From contig NZ_LQPM01000008.1 in the NCBI RefSeq assembly GCF_002101815.1, positions 248,001-312,000 of the forward strand: 64,000 nt of DNA, in the 5' to 3' direction. Shown here one piece after another: positions 53,440-63,342 of this stretch (the stretch's first letter is position 1; the number at the start of each line of letters is the position of its first letter). The position numbers and the translations under genes are program-made. A model generated the notes under the pieces. That model did no database searches and was not told the origin of the DNA. It worked only from the letters and a program-made list of their open reading frames with translations. The DNA is from Mycobacterium paraense (GTDB lineage Bacteria; Actinomycetota; Actinomycetes; Mycobacteriales; Mycobacteriaceae).

Positions 53440-54654
53440 TTAGAACATAACCCCGCGCAGAAACTGGGTCATCCGGCGCAGATAGTCCAGCTGGCTCACG
53501 TGCAACACGTGGCTGCCCGGAAACCAGTGCAGCGCACAGCGATTCCAGTGTTCCCACAGCGTGACGGCCTGACCGGGCGGCGCCATCCGATCGCCGAGGC
53601 CGGTGATGATCATCCGGCGGTCCTTGGCGATCAGCGGCGGGTAGTTCAGCGGCGAGTGATAGGCCAACCCGGCGGCGAGTTCGTCGCGGGTGATCTTGGA
53701 CATCCGCAGACCCAGCCCCATTAGCTTGTTGGCCGGGAACCATTCGTCGAACATCGTCGACGGCGTCACGACCGGGCAGTTGGGGATGACGGCCTCGAGC
53801 CGATCGTCGACCGAAGCCACCAGCGCGGAGGTGTAGCCGCCCAGCGAGATGCCGGTCAGCGCGATGCGCTCGACGCCGGTGTGGCGCAGGTAGTCGATGA
53901 TGGACCGGAAGTCGTGCACGGCCTGGGCCATCGCCTCGGCGAAACCGCACAGCCCGCCGGCGAAATACCCGAAACCGCTGAACGGCGAATACTTTTCGGC
54001 CCGTGGCCCGTGGAACGGCAGCGTGTACATCAGGACGTCATAGCCGGACCGGTAATACCACGGCAGCGTGAAGAACCGCCCGTTGGCCAAATATGACGAC
54101 CCCATGAAGCCGTGGATGACGCACAGCGTGGGGTGCGGGCCGTCGCCGTGGCGCCAGTGCTGCGCGTGCACGATGTTGTTGGCGGACAACGCGCCCCAGC
54201 GCGTGCGCATCGCGGGGTTGACCGCCCGGAAGCTGCTCGGGAACGAGATGTTCTCGACGGTGCCGTGGGCGATCCACTCCGCCAGCCGGTTCGCCGGCCG
54301 CGACGAGACGGTCGGCGCGTCAAGGGGCGCCGGAAACGACTTCGCCGGGTCGCGTTCGGCGCCGAGCTCGGCGTAGAAGCGCAGGCTGTCGCGTTCGCTG
54401 CCGGAACGCACCGACGTGGCGAGCACGGCCGGGGTGACCGTGGTGGTCAGCACCGACGCGACCGCGGTGCGCAGCGCGAGGTCGGAGATGGCGGCCGCCT
54501 CGACGATCATTCGCTGGCGCGGCGACAGCGCGGAGCGCGGTGGCAATCCCGCGGCGCCGGCGGGCACGTCGGCGCCGGGAACATCCGGGACGGGAACCGG
54601 GGTACTGACCGGATCCGGGTCGGGCGGTGTCACAAACGCGATGCTATCGCCCAC
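53440..54654 (-). CDS. Alpha/beta hydrolase (Rv0293c-like)
   Basis: The 404-residue protein has an N-terminal helical part ([22 protein letters not shown]), a hydrolase core starting at [20 protein letters not shown] and nucleophile elbow [14 protein letters not shown]; the catalytic His is near [11 protein letters not shown]. Substrate unknown. It is conserved right of ESX-3 in mycobacteria. GTG start at 54654. Confidence 0.87.
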   Translation of the reverse strand: MGDSIAFVTPPDPDPVSTPVPVPDVPGADVPAGAAGLPPRSALSPRQRMIVEAAAISDLALRTAVASVLTTTVTPAVLATSVRSGSERDSLRFYAELGAERDPAKSFPAPLDAPTVSSRPANRLAEWIAHGTVENISFPSSFRAVNPAMRTRWGALSANNIVHAQHWRHGDGPHPTLCVIHGFMGSSYLANGRFFTLPWYYRSGYDVLMYTLPFHGPRAEKYSPFSGFGYFAGGLCGFAEAMAQAVHDFRSIIDYLRHTGVERIALTGISLGGYTSALVASVDDRLEAVIPNCPVVTPSTMFDEWFPANKLMGLGLRMSKITRDELAAGLAYHSPLNYPPLIAKDRRMIITGLGDRMAPPGQAVTLWEHWNRCALHWFPGSHVLHVSQLDYLRRMTQFLRGVMF

Positions 54655-54735
54655 TCGGTCGTTGCCGGGGCCGCATGCGGTAATACGGTTTACCTATCAG
54701 CCCGACCCGTGCTGGTGTTGATCAGGAGGACCGAC

Positions 54736-55518
54736 ATGTGGGATCCCGACGTCTACCTGGCCTTTGCTGACCACCGCAGCCGCCCGTTCTACGACCTGGT
54801 GTCGCGGGTGGGTGCCAAGCAGGCGCGCCGGGTGGTCGACCTGGGCTGCGGCCCGGGCCACCTGACCAAGTACCTGGCCCGGCGCTGGCCGGAGGCGACG
54901 ATCGAGGCGGTGGACAGCTCGCCGGAGATGGTCGCCGCCGCCAAGGAGCGCGGCATCGACGCCGTCATCGGCGACCTGCGGGACTGGAAGCCCAAGCCCG
55001 ACACCGACGTGGTGATCTGCAACGCCGCCCTGCATTGGGTGCCCGAGCACGCCGATCTGCTGGTGCGGTGGGCCGGCGAGCTGGCGCCCGGCTCGTGGAT
55101 CGGCGTGCAGATTCCGGGCAACTTCGAAACGCCGTCGCACGCCACCGTGCGGACGCTGGCCCGCCGCGAGCCGTACGCAAAACTTATGCGGGACATACCG
55201 TTTCGGGTGGGCGCGGTGGTGCAACCGCCGATGAACTACGCCAACCTGCTGCTGGACGCCGGATGCAAGATCGATGTGTGGGAGAGCACCTACCTGCACC
55301 AGCTGACCGGTGAGAATCCGGTGCTGGAGTGGATCACCGGCACGGCGCTGGTGCCGGTGCGCGAGCGGCTCGACGACGAGGGCTGGGAGCAGTTTCGCCG
55401 CGAGCTCATCCCGCTGCTCGACGACGCGTACCCGCCCCGCGCCGACGGCACGACGATCTTCCCGTTCCGGCGGGTGTTCATCGTCGCCGAGGTGGGGGGT
55501 GCTCAGCGCTCCGGATGA
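54736..55518 (+). CDS. tam: Trans-aconitate 2-methyltransferase (Tam type)
   Basis: The 260-residue protein has the class I methyltransferase core [30 protein letters not shown] and, further on, [10 protein letters not shown], typical for Tam. It methylates trans-aconitate with SAM to relieve inhibition of the citric acid cycle. An AGGAGG ribosome site lies 7 bases before the ATG. Corresponds to Rv0294. A sulfotransferase gene (Rv0295c) that follows in M. tuberculosis is missing. Confidence 0.88.
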   Translation: MWDPDVYLAFADHRSRPFYDLVSRVGAKQARRVVDLGCGPGHLTKYLARRWPEATIEAVDSSPEMVAAAKERGIDAVIGDLRDWKPKPDTDVVICNAALHWVPEHADLLVRWAGELAPGSWIGVQIPGNFETPSHATVRTLARREPYAKLMRDIPFRVGAVVQPPMNYANLLLDAGCKIDVWESTYLHQLTGENPVLEWITGTALVPVRERLDDEGWEQFRRELIPLLDDAYPPRADGTTIFPFRRVFIVAEVGGAQRSG

Positions 55519-55524
55519 GCCGGG

Positions 55525-56907
55525 CTATTCCTCGATGCCGCGGTCGACGGCGATCGCCGAGCGGCTGCTCGGCTTCCTGCGGTGAATCTCCAGATACGTC
55601 TCGGTGTAGCGCAGGGCGATGCGGTGGCCTGCGAACTCCGACGGGATGACGTCGCCGGTGCGCTGGCGCCAATCATGCAGGCGCACAGCAAGATCGGCGG
55701 CGATCGCCTCGATGTCCGCGACGTCGCCGTCTGCGCCCGTCAGCAGGTTGGTGGTTTCGCTGGGATCGGTGCGCAGGTCGTAGAGTTCGCGCTCGGGGCG
55801 TGGGCCGCCGATGAACGGCTCGACCGCGTGCCCCGACGGGCTTTCCTGGATGTCCAACGGCAGGTCGAGCAGCGGACGGGCCGCGTAGTTCTCGATGTAG
55901 CTGTAGTCCTTGGTGCGAATCGCGCGAATGGGGTCGAACGAGTCGTGGTAGGTCTTCATCGTGTACACCTGCTGCCGGACCGGTTCGGCTGCCGCGGCCG
56001 GCGCCAGCAGCGCGTCGGCGTGCGACATTCCTTCCACGTCGGCCGGCACGTGCACGCCCAGCAGCCCGAGCAGCGTCGGCACCAGATCGACGCCGCTGAA
56101 CAGCTCGTCGTAAACGTGCGGCGCCACCGCGCGTTTGGTAGGAGGGCGGACGATCATGCCGATGCCGGTTCCGGCGTCGTACAGCGTGGATTTCGCGCGC
56201 GGAAACGCCGGCCCGTGATCGGTGAAGAACACCACCCACGTGTTGGCGTCGAGCCCCGTGTCGGCCAGCACGTCCAGCAGCCGGCCCACGGCGGCGTCGG
56301 CCGCGGCGATCGCGCCGTAGAAGTCGGCGAGGTCGCCGCGAACCTCGGGGGTGTCCGGCAGGTAACCCGGAGGATCGACCTCCGCGGCGTCGGCCGGCTC
56401 GTAGCGGTCGCGCGGGTATGGCCGGTGCGTCTCGAAGAAGCCCGCGGTCAACAGAAACGGCTGGCCCCCAAGGTTCTCGGTGCTGTCGCGCAGCCATTCC
56501 TCCGTCCGGTCCACCACGTAGTCGCAGTAGGAGTTGGACACGTCGAACTCGTCGAAGCCGAGCCGTTTGGGGTAGGACGTCTCGTGCTGCATCCCGAAAA
56601 GTGCTGAGTAGTAACCCGATTCGGACAACATCTGCGGCAGGGTCCGAACGCCGCTGCGATATTCCCACCCGTGGTGCGCCAGGCCGACCAGCCCGTTGCT
56701 CTGCGGGTAGCGCCCGGTGAACAGCGATCCGCGCGACGGCGAGCACAGCGGCGCGGTGGCATGCGCCCTGGTGAACAGGATGCCCTCGGCGGCAAGCCGG
56801 TCCAGCCGCGGGCTGGCCACGTCCGGGTGACCGTAGACGCCGAGATATCGCCCCAGGTCGTGCCAGTGCACGAGCAGCAGGTTGTCTTTGGCGTGTTGAG
56901 CCGTCAT
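55525..56907 (-). CDS. Type I sulfatase (Rv0296c-like)
   Basis: The 460-residue enzyme has the formylglycine motif C55-S-P-S-R (ATAPLCSPSRGSLFTGRYP), metal ligands in VVFFTDHGPAFPR and the late ELYDLRTDPSETTNLL that closes the sulfatase fold. It has no signal peptide, so it probably acts in the cytosol. The start at 56907 (MTAQHAKDNLLLVHWHD) gives family length; the open frame upstream to 57168 overlaps bluB and is not used. In place of the usual Asp-Asp pair near the N-terminus it has HWHDLGRYLG, a variant metal site. Confidence 0.87.
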   Translation of the reverse strand: MTAQHAKDNLLLVHWHDLGRYLGVYGHPDVASPRLDRLAAEGILFTRAHATAPLCSPSRGSLFTGRYPQSNGLVGLAHHGWEYRSGVRTLPQMLSESGYYSALFGMQHETSYPKRLGFDEFDVSNSYCDYVVDRTEEWLRDSTENLGGQPFLLTAGFFETHRPYPRDRYEPADAAEVDPPGYLPDTPEVRGDLADFYGAIAAADAAVGRLLDVLADTGLDANTWVVFFTDHGPAFPRAKSTLYDAGTGIGMIVRPPTKRAVAPHVYDELFSGVDLVPTLLGLLGVHVPADVEGMSHADALLAPAAAAEPVRQQVYTMKTYHDSFDPIRAIRTKDYSYIENYAARPLLDLPLDIQESPSGHAVEPFIGGPRPERELYDLRTDPSETTNLLTGADGDVADIEAIAADLAVRLHDWRQRTGDVIPSEFAGHRIALRYTETYLEIHRRKPSSRSAIAVDRGIEE

Positions 56908-56959
56908 ACCGTCACCTCGACCGGCGACGATACAGCAGGGTGTGCGGGTCCACGGGGCG

Positions 56960-57625
56960 TTACGCTCGGCGCGATCCCCACTCGTTCTCGGAGACGAACT
57001 CCGGCAGCGGCCGCCCGAGGGCCCAGCCGTCGAGCTCCAGCGCCGGCCGGTCGGGAAACTCGGGCACCGGGCCCAGACACAGGATGGCCACCGGCTCGGC
57101 GTCGCCGGGCATCCCCAGCAAGGCCGCCAACCGTCGCGGGTCGAACAGGGAAACCCAGCCCATGCCAAGGCCTTCCGAGCGCGCCGCCAGCCACAGGTTC
57201 TGGATGGCGCACGACACCGACGCCAGATCCATCTGCGGCAGCGTCCGCCGCCCGAACACGTGGGCGTCCCGGTTGTCGCACAGCGCCACCACGAACAATT
57301 CGGCGCACTCGAGGATCCCCTCGACCTTGAGCGCCAAGAATTCCTCGGCCCGCTCTCCCAGCGCCGCGGCCGTGAGCGGGCGTTCCTCGTCGACCAGCGC
57401 GTGAATGCGCCGACGCAGCGCGTCGTCGGTGATCCGGATGAAGCGCCAGGGCTGCATCAGGCCGACGCTGGGCGCGGCGTGCGCGGCCTGCAACAGCCGC
57501 GCCAGCACGTCCTCGGCCACCACCCCGCCGGGCGAGAACCGGCGCATGTCGCGCCGTTCCGAGATCACCCGATAGACGGCCCGCCGCTCCTCGGGGCTGA
57601 AGGCCGGATCGGTCACACCAGCCAT
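56960..57625 (-). CDS. bluB: Nitroreductase-fold BluB-type protein (5,6-dimethylbenzimidazole synthase-like)
   Basis: The 221-residue flavoprotein starts at MAGVTDPAFSPEERRAVYRV, followed by ISERRDMRRFSPG (FMN-binding Arg motif), AAHAAPSVGLMQPWRFIRI and LGMGWVSLFDPRRLAALLGMP. BluB turns reduced FMN into the lower ligand of cobalamin. It corresponds to Rv0306. The cobU/cobQ1 genes that M. tuberculosis has near nirBD are not in this window. Confidence 0.87.
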   Translation of the reverse strand: MAGVTDPAFSPEERRAVYRVISERRDMRRFSPGGVVAEDVLARLLQAAHAAPSVGLMQPWRFIRITDDALRRRIHALVDEERPLTAAALGERAEEFLALKVEGILECAELFVVALCDNRDAHVFGRRTLPQMDLASVSCAIQNLWLAARSEGLGMGWVSLFDPRRLAALLGMPGDAEPVAILCLGPVPEFPDRPALELDGWALGRPLPEFVSENEWGSRRA

Positions 57626-57653
57626 CGTAGGAAAGCGCTCGGCGCCGCGGTGC

Positions 57654-58136
57654 TCACGGCGAATAGGTGACGCCGACCGCGCGGAACACGTATTCGGGCG
57701 GCATGTCGAAGGACAGCGACCGCCGCGGCAGCGCGGCGAGCACGTCGTCCGGGACCGCCTCTTTGTAGTGCAGCGACAGCTCCCCGCTGAACTTGGGGTC
57801 GACCTCGGCGACGTCGACGTCGACCTGCACACCGGTCGGCGAGATCTCGACCTTGGCCGCACCGGTCTGCGGCGCGTCCCAGCGCGCGTCGACGGTGGGC
57901 CCGGCCAGCTTGGGCAGCATGGACAGCGTCGCCAGCACCCGCTCCGCGGTGAACACCAGCGAGCCGGCGTAGCTGGCGACGCTGTGCGGCAACCGCACCC
58001 CGGGGATGGTGCCGCTGAAGCGCCGGGTCACCGCGACATAGTCGGCGAGGTAGATCAGGCCCTCCGCCTCGACCTGGGCGTGCAGGTCGGCGGGAAGCTT
58101 GCCGATGCCGAACAACCTGCGGACGAAGACCGCCAT
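57654..58136 (-). CDS. Conserved mycobacterial protein (Rv0307c-like), unknown function
   Basis: The 160-residue protein MAVFVRRLFGIGKLPADLHA is rich in beta strands (LADYVAVTRRFSGTIPGVRLPHSVASYAGSLVFTAERVLATL) and has no signal peptide or catalytic motif I recognise. Length equals Rv0307c. It lies between bluB and a divergent PAP2 gene, 35 bases away. Confidence 0.75.
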   Translation of the reverse strand: MAVFVRRLFGIGKLPADLHAQVEAEGLIYLADYVAVTRRFSGTIPGVRLPHSVASYAGSLVFTAERVLATLSMLPKLAGPTVDARWDAPQTGAAKVEISPTGVQVDVDVAEVDPKFSGELSLHYKEAVPDDVLAALPRRSLSFDMPPEYVFRAVGVTYSP

Positions 58137-58171
58137 GACGCCAGTATGACCGGCCTGGTATCCGTTGACTC

Positions 58172-58852
58172 ATGACCCGCCCCCGGACCGGCTGGGCCGT
58201 GGGCGTCGCCCTGGCCGCCGCGCTCGTCTACGCGGTCATGTGGGTGGGTTACTCCCAGCACTGGAGCTGGCCGCAGCGCCTCGACTGGTGGTTGTTGACC
58301 CCCGCGCACGACGTCGGCGTCAAACACCCGGCGTGGGTGAGCTTCTGGGACGGGGTGTCGTTCGCGCTGGGGCCGGTGACGTTGCGGCTGCTGGGGATTG
58401 CGGCGACGCTGGCCGCGCTGGTGCGACGCGACGTGCGGGCGGCGCTCGTCCTGTTCGCCTGCGCGCCGCTGAACGGGCTGGTCACCTGGGCGGCCAAGGG
58501 CCTGGTGGATCGCCCGCGGCCGTCGACCATGCTGGTGGCGGTGCCCTCGTCGTCGTTTCCCTCGGGGCACGCGCTGGAGGCGACGTCCGCGTTGCTGGCC
58601 CTGCTGGTGTTCCTGCTGCCGATGCTGAGCCGCGCGCGGGGCCGCGTCGCGATCGCGGTGACGGCGCTCTGCCTGCTGCTGGTGGGGATCGCCCGGGTGG
58701 CGCTGAATGTGCACTACCCGACCGATGTGCTGGCCGGGTGGTCGCTGGGATACCTCTACTTCCTGTTCTGCCTGTGGGTGTTCCGCCCCTTTCCGGGCGC
58801 GCCGGCCGACCCCGGGCCGACGATCACGGCGCAGTTACGCAACCGGGTCTAA
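58172..58852 (+). CDS. PAP2-family membrane phosphatase
   Basis: The 226-residue protein has six transmembrane helices and all three phosphatase motifs: KGLVDRPRP, SFPSGHA and RVALNVHYPTDVLAG. It would hydrolyse a lipid phosphate or pyrophosphate (phosphatidic acid, polyprenyl diphosphate) on the outer face of the membrane. Corresponds to Rv0308. Confidence 0.9.
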   Translation: MTRPRTGWAVGVALAAALVYAVMWVGYSQHWSWPQRLDWWLLTPAHDVGVKHPAWVSFWDGVSFALGPVTLRLLGIAATLAALVRRDVRAALVLFACAPLNGLVTWAAKGLVDRPRPSTMLVAVPSSSFPSGHALEATSALLALLVFLLPMLSRARGRVAIAVTALCLLLVGIARVALNVHYPTDVLAGWSLGYLYFLFCLWVFRPFPGAPADPGPTITAQLRNRV

Positions 58853-58897
58853 ACCTTTACTTGACCAGGGCGTTTGCGCCGAACGACGATTGGATCC

Positions 58898-59551
58898 ATG
58901 CGCCGACTGCTCGCTTCGCTGTGCGCCGGGGCGTGCCTGCTCGCCGCGTCGGTCCTGCTGGCACCGGCGGGCAACGCGGCCGCCCCCTGGTTCGCGAACT
59001 CCGTCGGCAACGCCACGCAGGTGGTCTCGGTCGTCAGCACCGGCGGTTCCAACGCGACCATGGACATCTACCAGCGCACCGCCGCCGGGTGGCAGGCGCT
59101 CAAGACGGGCATCCCCACCCACGTCGGTTCCGCGGGCATGGCGCCGCAGGCCCGCAGCGGGGTTCCGGCCACGCCGATGGGCGTGTACACCCTCGACTCC
59201 GCCTTCGGCACCGCGCCGAATCCCGGCGGGGGACTGCCTTATACGCAGGTCGGGCCGAACCACTGGTGGAGCGGCGACGACCATAGCCCCACCTTCAACA
59301 GCATGCAGGTCTGCCAGAAGGCGCAGTGCCCGTTCAGCACGGCCGCCAGCGAGAACCTGCAGATCCCGCAGTACAAGCACGCGGTCGTCATGGGCGTCAA
59401 CAAGAACAAGGTCCCCGGCGGCGGTTCGGCGTTCTTCTTCCACACCACCGACGGCGCCCCCACCGAGGGCTGCGTGGCGATCGACGACCCGACGCTGGTG
59501 TCGATCATCCGCTGGCTGCGGCCCGGCGCGGTCATCGCGATCACGAAATAG
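58898..59551 (+). CDS. Secreted L,D-transpeptidase-fold (YkuD) protein (Rv0309-like)
   Basis: The 217-residue precursor has a signal peptide (LLASLCAGACLLAASVLLAPAGNAAA) and a YkuD domain with the H182-x9-C192 pair (HTTDGAPTEGC, SxGC replaced by EGC). This fold cross-links peptidoglycan; this member lacks the usual HGT/SxGC spacing, so activity is uncertain. The start at 58898 gives Rv0309 length (218) and a clean signal. Confidence 0.85.
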   Translation: MRRLLASLCAGACLLAASVLLAPAGNAAAPWFANSVGNATQVVSVVSTGGSNATMDIYQRTAAGWQALKTGIPTHVGSAGMAPQARSGVPATPMGVYTLDSAFGTAPNPGGGLPYTQVGPNHWWSGDDHSPTFNSMQVCQKAQCPFSTAASENLQIPQYKHAVVMGVNKNKVPGGGSAFFFHTTDGAPTEGCVAIDDPTLVSIIRWLRPGAVIAITK

Positions 59552-59644
59552 CCCCGCGACGCACCCGGGCCTGCGGTGTTTGCATGATTCGGTGACGTGG
59601 ACGACGCTTGCGTGGAGTTAGTCGAACACGGAAGGCGCCTTGCG

Positions 59645-60904
59645 ATGACAGAGCTGGTTACCGGGAAAACGCTGCCGAATGTCGTCGTCACCGGCATCGC
59701 CATGACCACCGCGCTGGCGACCGACGCCGAAAACACCTGGAAGCTGCTGCTGGACCGCCAAAGCGGCATCCGAACCCTCGATGACTCGTTTGTCGAGCAC
59801 TATGACCTGCCGGTGCGCATCGGCGGGCACCTGCTGGAGGAGTTCGACGACGGATTGACCCGCGCCGAGCGCCACCGGATGGGCTACCTGCAGCGGATGT
59901 CCACCCAGCTGAGCCGGCGGGTGTGGCAGAACGCCGGCTCGCCCGAGCCCGACCCAGACCGGCTGCTGGTATCCATCGGCACCGGCCTGGGCTCCGCCGA
60001 GCAGATCGTATTCAGCTACGACGACATGCGCGCCCGCGGGCTCAAGGCCGTGTCGCCGCTCGCGGTGCAGAAGTACATGCCCAACGGCGCCGCCGCGGCG
60101 GTCGGGCTGGAACGGCACGCCAGGGCCGGGGTGATCACCCCGGTGTCGGCGTGTGCGTCGGGTTCGGAGGGGATTGCCCAGGCGTGGCGCAGCATCGTGT
60201 TCGGCGAGGCCGACATCGCGATCTGTGGCGGGGTCGAGGTCAAGATCGAGGCGGTGGCGATCGCCGCGTTCGCCCAGATGCGCATCGTGATGTCCACCAA
60301 GAACGACGACCCGGTGGGCGCGTGCCGCCCGTTCGACCGGGACCGCACCGGCTTCGTGTTCGGTGAGGCGGGCGCGCTGATGGTGATCGAGACCGAGGAG
60401 CACGCCAAGGCGCGCGGCGCCCCGATCCTGGCGCGGCTGATGGGGGCCAGCATCACCTCCGACGGCTACCACATGGTCGCGCCGGACCCCAACGGCGAGC
60501 GCGCCGGGCACGCGATGTCGAGGGCGATTCAGCTTGCGGGCCTGACGCCGGGCGACATCGACCACGTCAACGCGCACGCGACCGGCACCTCGGTGGGCGA
60601 CCTGGCCGAGGGCAAGGCCATCAACAAAGCGCTGGGGCCGCACGGCGGAAACGCCGCGGTGTACGCGCCCAAGGCCGCGCTGGGGCACTCGGTGGGTGCG
60701 GTCGGCGCGGTGGAGTCGATCCTGACCGTGCTGGCGCTGCGGGACCAGGTGATTCCGCCGACGCTGAACCTGGAAAACCTCGATCCGGAAATCGATTTGG
60801 ACGTGGTGGCGGGCAAACCGCGGCCGGGCGAATACAACTACGCGATCAACAACTCGTTCGGCTTCGGCGGCCACAACGTCGCCATGGTCTTCGGCAAGTA
60901 CTAG
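59645..60904 (+). CDS. Beta-ketoacyl-ACP synthase II, KasB-like paralogue
   Basis: The 419-residue protein has the condensing-enzyme triad Cys170 ([10 protein letters not shown]), His311 ([11 protein letters not shown]) and His348 ([13 protein letters not shown]), with Lys in PKAALGHS, and start [20 protein letters not shown] like KasB. It elongates acyl-ACP in FAS-II. The usual kasA-kasB pair lies elsewhere in mycobacteria, between acpM and accD6; this solitary copy sits between homologues of Rv0309 and Rv0310c, adjacent in M. tuberculosis. It may be a duplicated kasB for special fatty acids. Confidence 0.88.
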   Translation: MTELVTGKTLPNVVVTGIAMTTALATDAENTWKLLLDRQSGIRTLDDSFVEHYDLPVRIGGHLLEEFDDGLTRAERHRMGYLQRMSTQLSRRVWQNAGSPEPDPDRLLVSIGTGLGSAEQIVFSYDDMRARGLKAVSPLAVQKYMPNGAAAAVGLERHARAGVITPVSACASGSEGIAQAWRSIVFGEADIAICGGVEVKIEAVAIAAFAQMRIVMSTKNDDPVGACRPFDRDRTGFVFGEAGALMVIETEEHAKARGAPILARLMGASITSDGYHMVAPDPNGERAGHAMSRAIQLAGLTPGDIDHVNAHATGTSVGDLAEGKAINKALGPHGGNAAVYAPKAALGHSVGAVGAVESILTVLALRDQVIPPTLNLENLDPEIDLDVVAGKPRPGEYNYAINNSFGFGGHNVAMVFGKY

Positions 60905-60924
60905 ACCGGGCCGGGTTCGCCGAA

Positions 60925-60972
60925 CGTGAAGCCACGGCGACTTTTTCGGGATTTTTTCGCGCTGGCTTCACG
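60925..60972. repeat. Inverted repeat, possible terminator after kasB-like gene
   Basis: CGTGAAGCC (60925-60933) and GGCTTCACG (60964-60972) are exact inverted copies around a 30-base loop that itself has two T-runs. It may terminate transcription from both converging genes. Confidence 0.5.
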
Positions 60973-60999
60973 CTCGGTGAGGGTGGCCCGCGCCTCGGC

Positions 61000-61470
61000 C
61001 TACGCCAACGCGCGGCCGGGCTTGACCTTGAAGTCCATGCCCGCCAACGACATTGTCGCGTCGTAGGTCCGGTCGTAGCCGGTTCCGCTGATCTTCCAGC
61101 CGGCGTCGGTGCGCCGGTAGGAGTCGCGGTAGAAGGCCGCGCCGATCAGCATGAAGTTCAAGTCGGCGACGATGACCCGATCCTGCAGATACCAGTTGCC
61201 CGTGGCGGTGTCGCCGGTCACCGTGATGTCCGGGTGGGTCACCCGGTGCTCGGTGATGACGTTCGCGGGCAGCGAGGTGCGCATGTACTCCACCAGGTCG
61301 GCGCGGTTGGTGAAGTGCAACTCGTTGCCGATCGACGGGCCGTAGTCGGCCTTGATGTCCTCGGCCAGCGTGTCGGCGAAGTCGTCCCAGTGCTTGGTGT
61401 CCAGCGCGCGCAGGTAGCGGTATTTCAGCTGTTTGATGGCTTCGATGTCGGCTAAGTCTTGAGGGGTCAT
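61000..61470 (-). CDS. SnoaL-like / NTF2-fold protein (Rv0310c-like)
   Basis: The protein of 156 residues from the ATG at 61470 (MTPQDLADIEAIKQLKYRYL) has the NTF2-like cone fold: RALDTKHWDDFADTLAEDIKADYG, HRVTHPDITVTGDTATGNWYLQDRV and DSYRRTDAGWKISGTGYDR. Relatives act as isomerases, dehydratases or ring-cleavage helpers; the substrate is unknown. GTG at 61488 is an alternative start that would overlap the TetR gene. It is probably co-transcribed with that TetR gene. Confidence 0.8.
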   Translation of the reverse strand: MTPQDLADIEAIKQLKYRYLRALDTKHWDDFADTLAEDIKADYGPSIGNELHFTNRADLVEYMRTSLPANVITEHRVTHPDITVTGDTATGNWYLQDRVIVADLNFMLIGAAFYRDSYRRTDAGWKISGTGYDRTYDATMSLAGMDFKVKPGRALA

Positions 61471-61474
61471 CGGG

Positions 61475-62077
61475 TCATTGCAGCACACGGGTCACCATGT
61501 CGATCAGGGCGCGTCGTTCCAGGCTCCAATCGACCTCGGCGCCGGTGAGCATCTGGGCCAGTACCACACCCCGCAGGGCGGCCCAAATCACCTCGGCGAC
61601 ACCGGCATTGGCTGGATCGTCGGTGATCAGCCGACCCAACTGGCCGATCGCGTCGTTCATTTCCAGCAGGTGCCGCCGCGCCGATGCGCCCGGGCCGCCG
61701 CGGGTGGCGCGCAAAATCTCGAAGGCCGCCATCGACGTCGGGCTGCTGTAGCAGCTCCAGGCGGTGTCGACGACGACCTCGATGCGCTCCCGCAGCGGGA
61801 GCTCGCTGACGTTGGCCGACGACAGGCTGTCGACCAGCCGGGCCACGCCGTCGTCGACGACGGCCATGAGCATGCCGTTGCGGTCGCCGAAGTGGTACTG
61901 GATGACCCCCCACGTCACGCCCGCCCGTTCGGCCACGTGCTTGGCGGTCGCGGCGGCGAACCCTTCCTCCACGATGCAGCGCACCGTCTCGTCGATGATC
62001 TTGGTGCGCGTGTCGTCGCCGCGCTTGCGCGGCGCGCTGGTTCGCCGGGTAGGCGCAATGGACCTGGAAGGCGGCAT
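61475..62077 (-). CDS. TetR-family transcriptional regulator
   Basis: The 200-residue protein has an HTH at about 24-70 (TRTKIIDETVRCIVEEGFAA, ATAKHVAERAGVTWGVIQYHFGDRNGM) and a helical C-terminus. It ends five bases before the SnoaL-like gene and faces the Rv0311-like gene. A symmetric element in the gap is its likely operator. Not present between Rv0310c and Rv0311 in M. tuberculosis as far as I recall. Confidence 0.87.
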   Translation of the reverse strand: MPPSRSIAPTRRTSAPRKRGDDTRTKIIDETVRCIVEEGFAAATAKHVAERAGVTWGVIQYHFGDRNGMLMAVVDDGVARLVDSLSSANVSELPLRERIEVVVDTAWSCYSSPTSMAAFEILRATRGGPGASARRHLLEMNDAIGQLGRLITDDPANAGVAEVIWAALRGVVLAQMLTGAEVDWSLERRALIDMVTRVLQ

Positions 62078-62083
62078 TGTTGA

Positions 62084-62098
62084 CTTTATAACATAAAG
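62084..62098. promoter_or_regulatory. Palindromic operator candidate for the TetR regulator
   Basis: CTTTAT-AAC-ATAAAG is a perfect 6-bp inverted repeat 7 bases upstream of the TetR start and 18 before the divergent gene. It is AT-rich and thus stands out in this high-GC DNA. Confidence 0.5.
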
Positions 62099-62115
62099 CC
62101 GACTATTTTTGGGCC

Positions 62116-63342
62116 GTGAGCCGATCCCGTTATGCGCGGTTGTCCCGTCAGGAGCTGTCCGTCCTGGTCCCCGAACTGCTGCTGATCGGTCACATGATCG
62201 ACCGCTCCAGCATGGCGTGGTGCATCACGGAGTTCGGCCGCGAGGAGATGGTGCAGATCGCCATCGAGGAGTGGGCCGGCGCCAGCCCGATCTACACCAA
62301 GCGCATGCAGCGGGCGCTGAACTACGAGGGCGTCGACGTGCCCACCATCTTCAAGGGCCTGCAACTCGACATCGGCGCCCCGCCGCAATTCATGGATTTC
62401 CGCTACACCGTTCACGACCGCTGGCACGGCGAATTCCAGCTCGACCACTGCGGCGCGCTGCTCGACGTGGAGCCGATGGGCGACGAATACGTCTTCGGCA
62501 TGTGCCACACCATCGAGGACCCGACGTTCGATGCCACCGCGGTCGCGACGAACCCGCGCGCGCAGATGCGTCCGATCCATCGGCCGCCGCGGGTGCCCGC
62601 CGACCGGCAGCCGCACTGCGCCTGGACCGTCATCATCGACGACTCTCACCCGGAGGCGCAGAGCATTCCCGCGCTGGACGTCGTGCGCCAAACCCGCGCG
62701 GCCGGTTGGGAATTGGAACCCGTCGACCGGTCCGACGAAGGGCAGGCGGACTACTCGGGGCCGTTGCTGTCCGATTTCGACTTCGGTGCCTTCTCGCACT
62801 CGGCGCTGGTCCGCATGGCCGACGAGGTCTGCCTGCAGATGCACCTGCTGTACCTGTCGTTCGCCCTCGCGGTGCGGGCGCGCGCCGCCGACGCCGCCCA
62901 GGCGGTCTCGGTCGGCACCCGCGGCCTGATCGGGCTGGCGGGGCTGGGCGCCGAGCGGATCCACCGCGCGCTCGAATTCCCCGCCGGCATCGAAGGTGCG
63001 CTACAGGTGCTCGAGCTGCACCCGCTGCTCAACCCGGCGGGCTACGTCGTCGCGGAGACCGCGGACAACCGGCTGAGCGTGCACCGCTCGCCGGCGCACG
63101 AGGACGGAGCCTGGATCTCCTTGTGCTCGCCGGAATCCGTGCAGCCGCTGCAGGCGATCGCCACCGCCATCGATCCGCGCCTCGGGGTTCGGGTCAGCGG
63201 CACGGACACCGACTGGACCGCGGAGCTGTTCGAAACCGATGCCCCCGCAGCCGAACTGCCCGAGGTCTCGGTGGCCAAATTCAGCGGCGGATCGTCCTTC
63301 CAGTTCCAGCCGAGGCGTTCGCTGCCGCTGACCGTGGTGTGA
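62116..63342 (+). CDS. Conserved mycobacterial protein (Rv0311-like), unknown function
   Basis: The 408-residue protein (GTG start, SRSRYARLSRQELSVLVPEL) has several conserved His/Asp/Trp patches (IGHMIDRSSMAWCITEFGREEMVQIAIEEW, YTVHDRWHGEFQLDHCGALLDVEPMGDEYVFGMCHTIEDPTFD) that could bind metal. No signal or transmembrane segment is visible. Length is close to Rv0311 (409). I do not recognise a domain. Confidence 0.8.
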   Translation: MSRSRYARLSRQELSVLVPELLLIGHMIDRSSMAWCITEFGREEMVQIAIEEWAGASPIYTKRMQRALNYEGVDVPTIFKGLQLDIGAPPQFMDFRYTVHDRWHGEFQLDHCGALLDVEPMGDEYVFGMCHTIEDPTFDATAVATNPRAQMRPIHRPPRVPADRQPHCAWTVIIDDSHPEAQSIPALDVVRQTRAAGWELEPVDRSDEGQADYSGPLLSDFDFGAFSHSALVRMADEVCLQMHLLYLSFALAVRARAADAAQAVSVGTRGLIGLAGLGAERIHRALEFPAGIEGALQVLELHPLLNPAGYVVAETADNRLSVHRSPAHEDGAWISLCSPESVQPLQAIATAIDPRLGVRVSGTDTDWTAELFETDAPAAELPEVSVAKFSGGSSFQFQPRRSLPLTVV

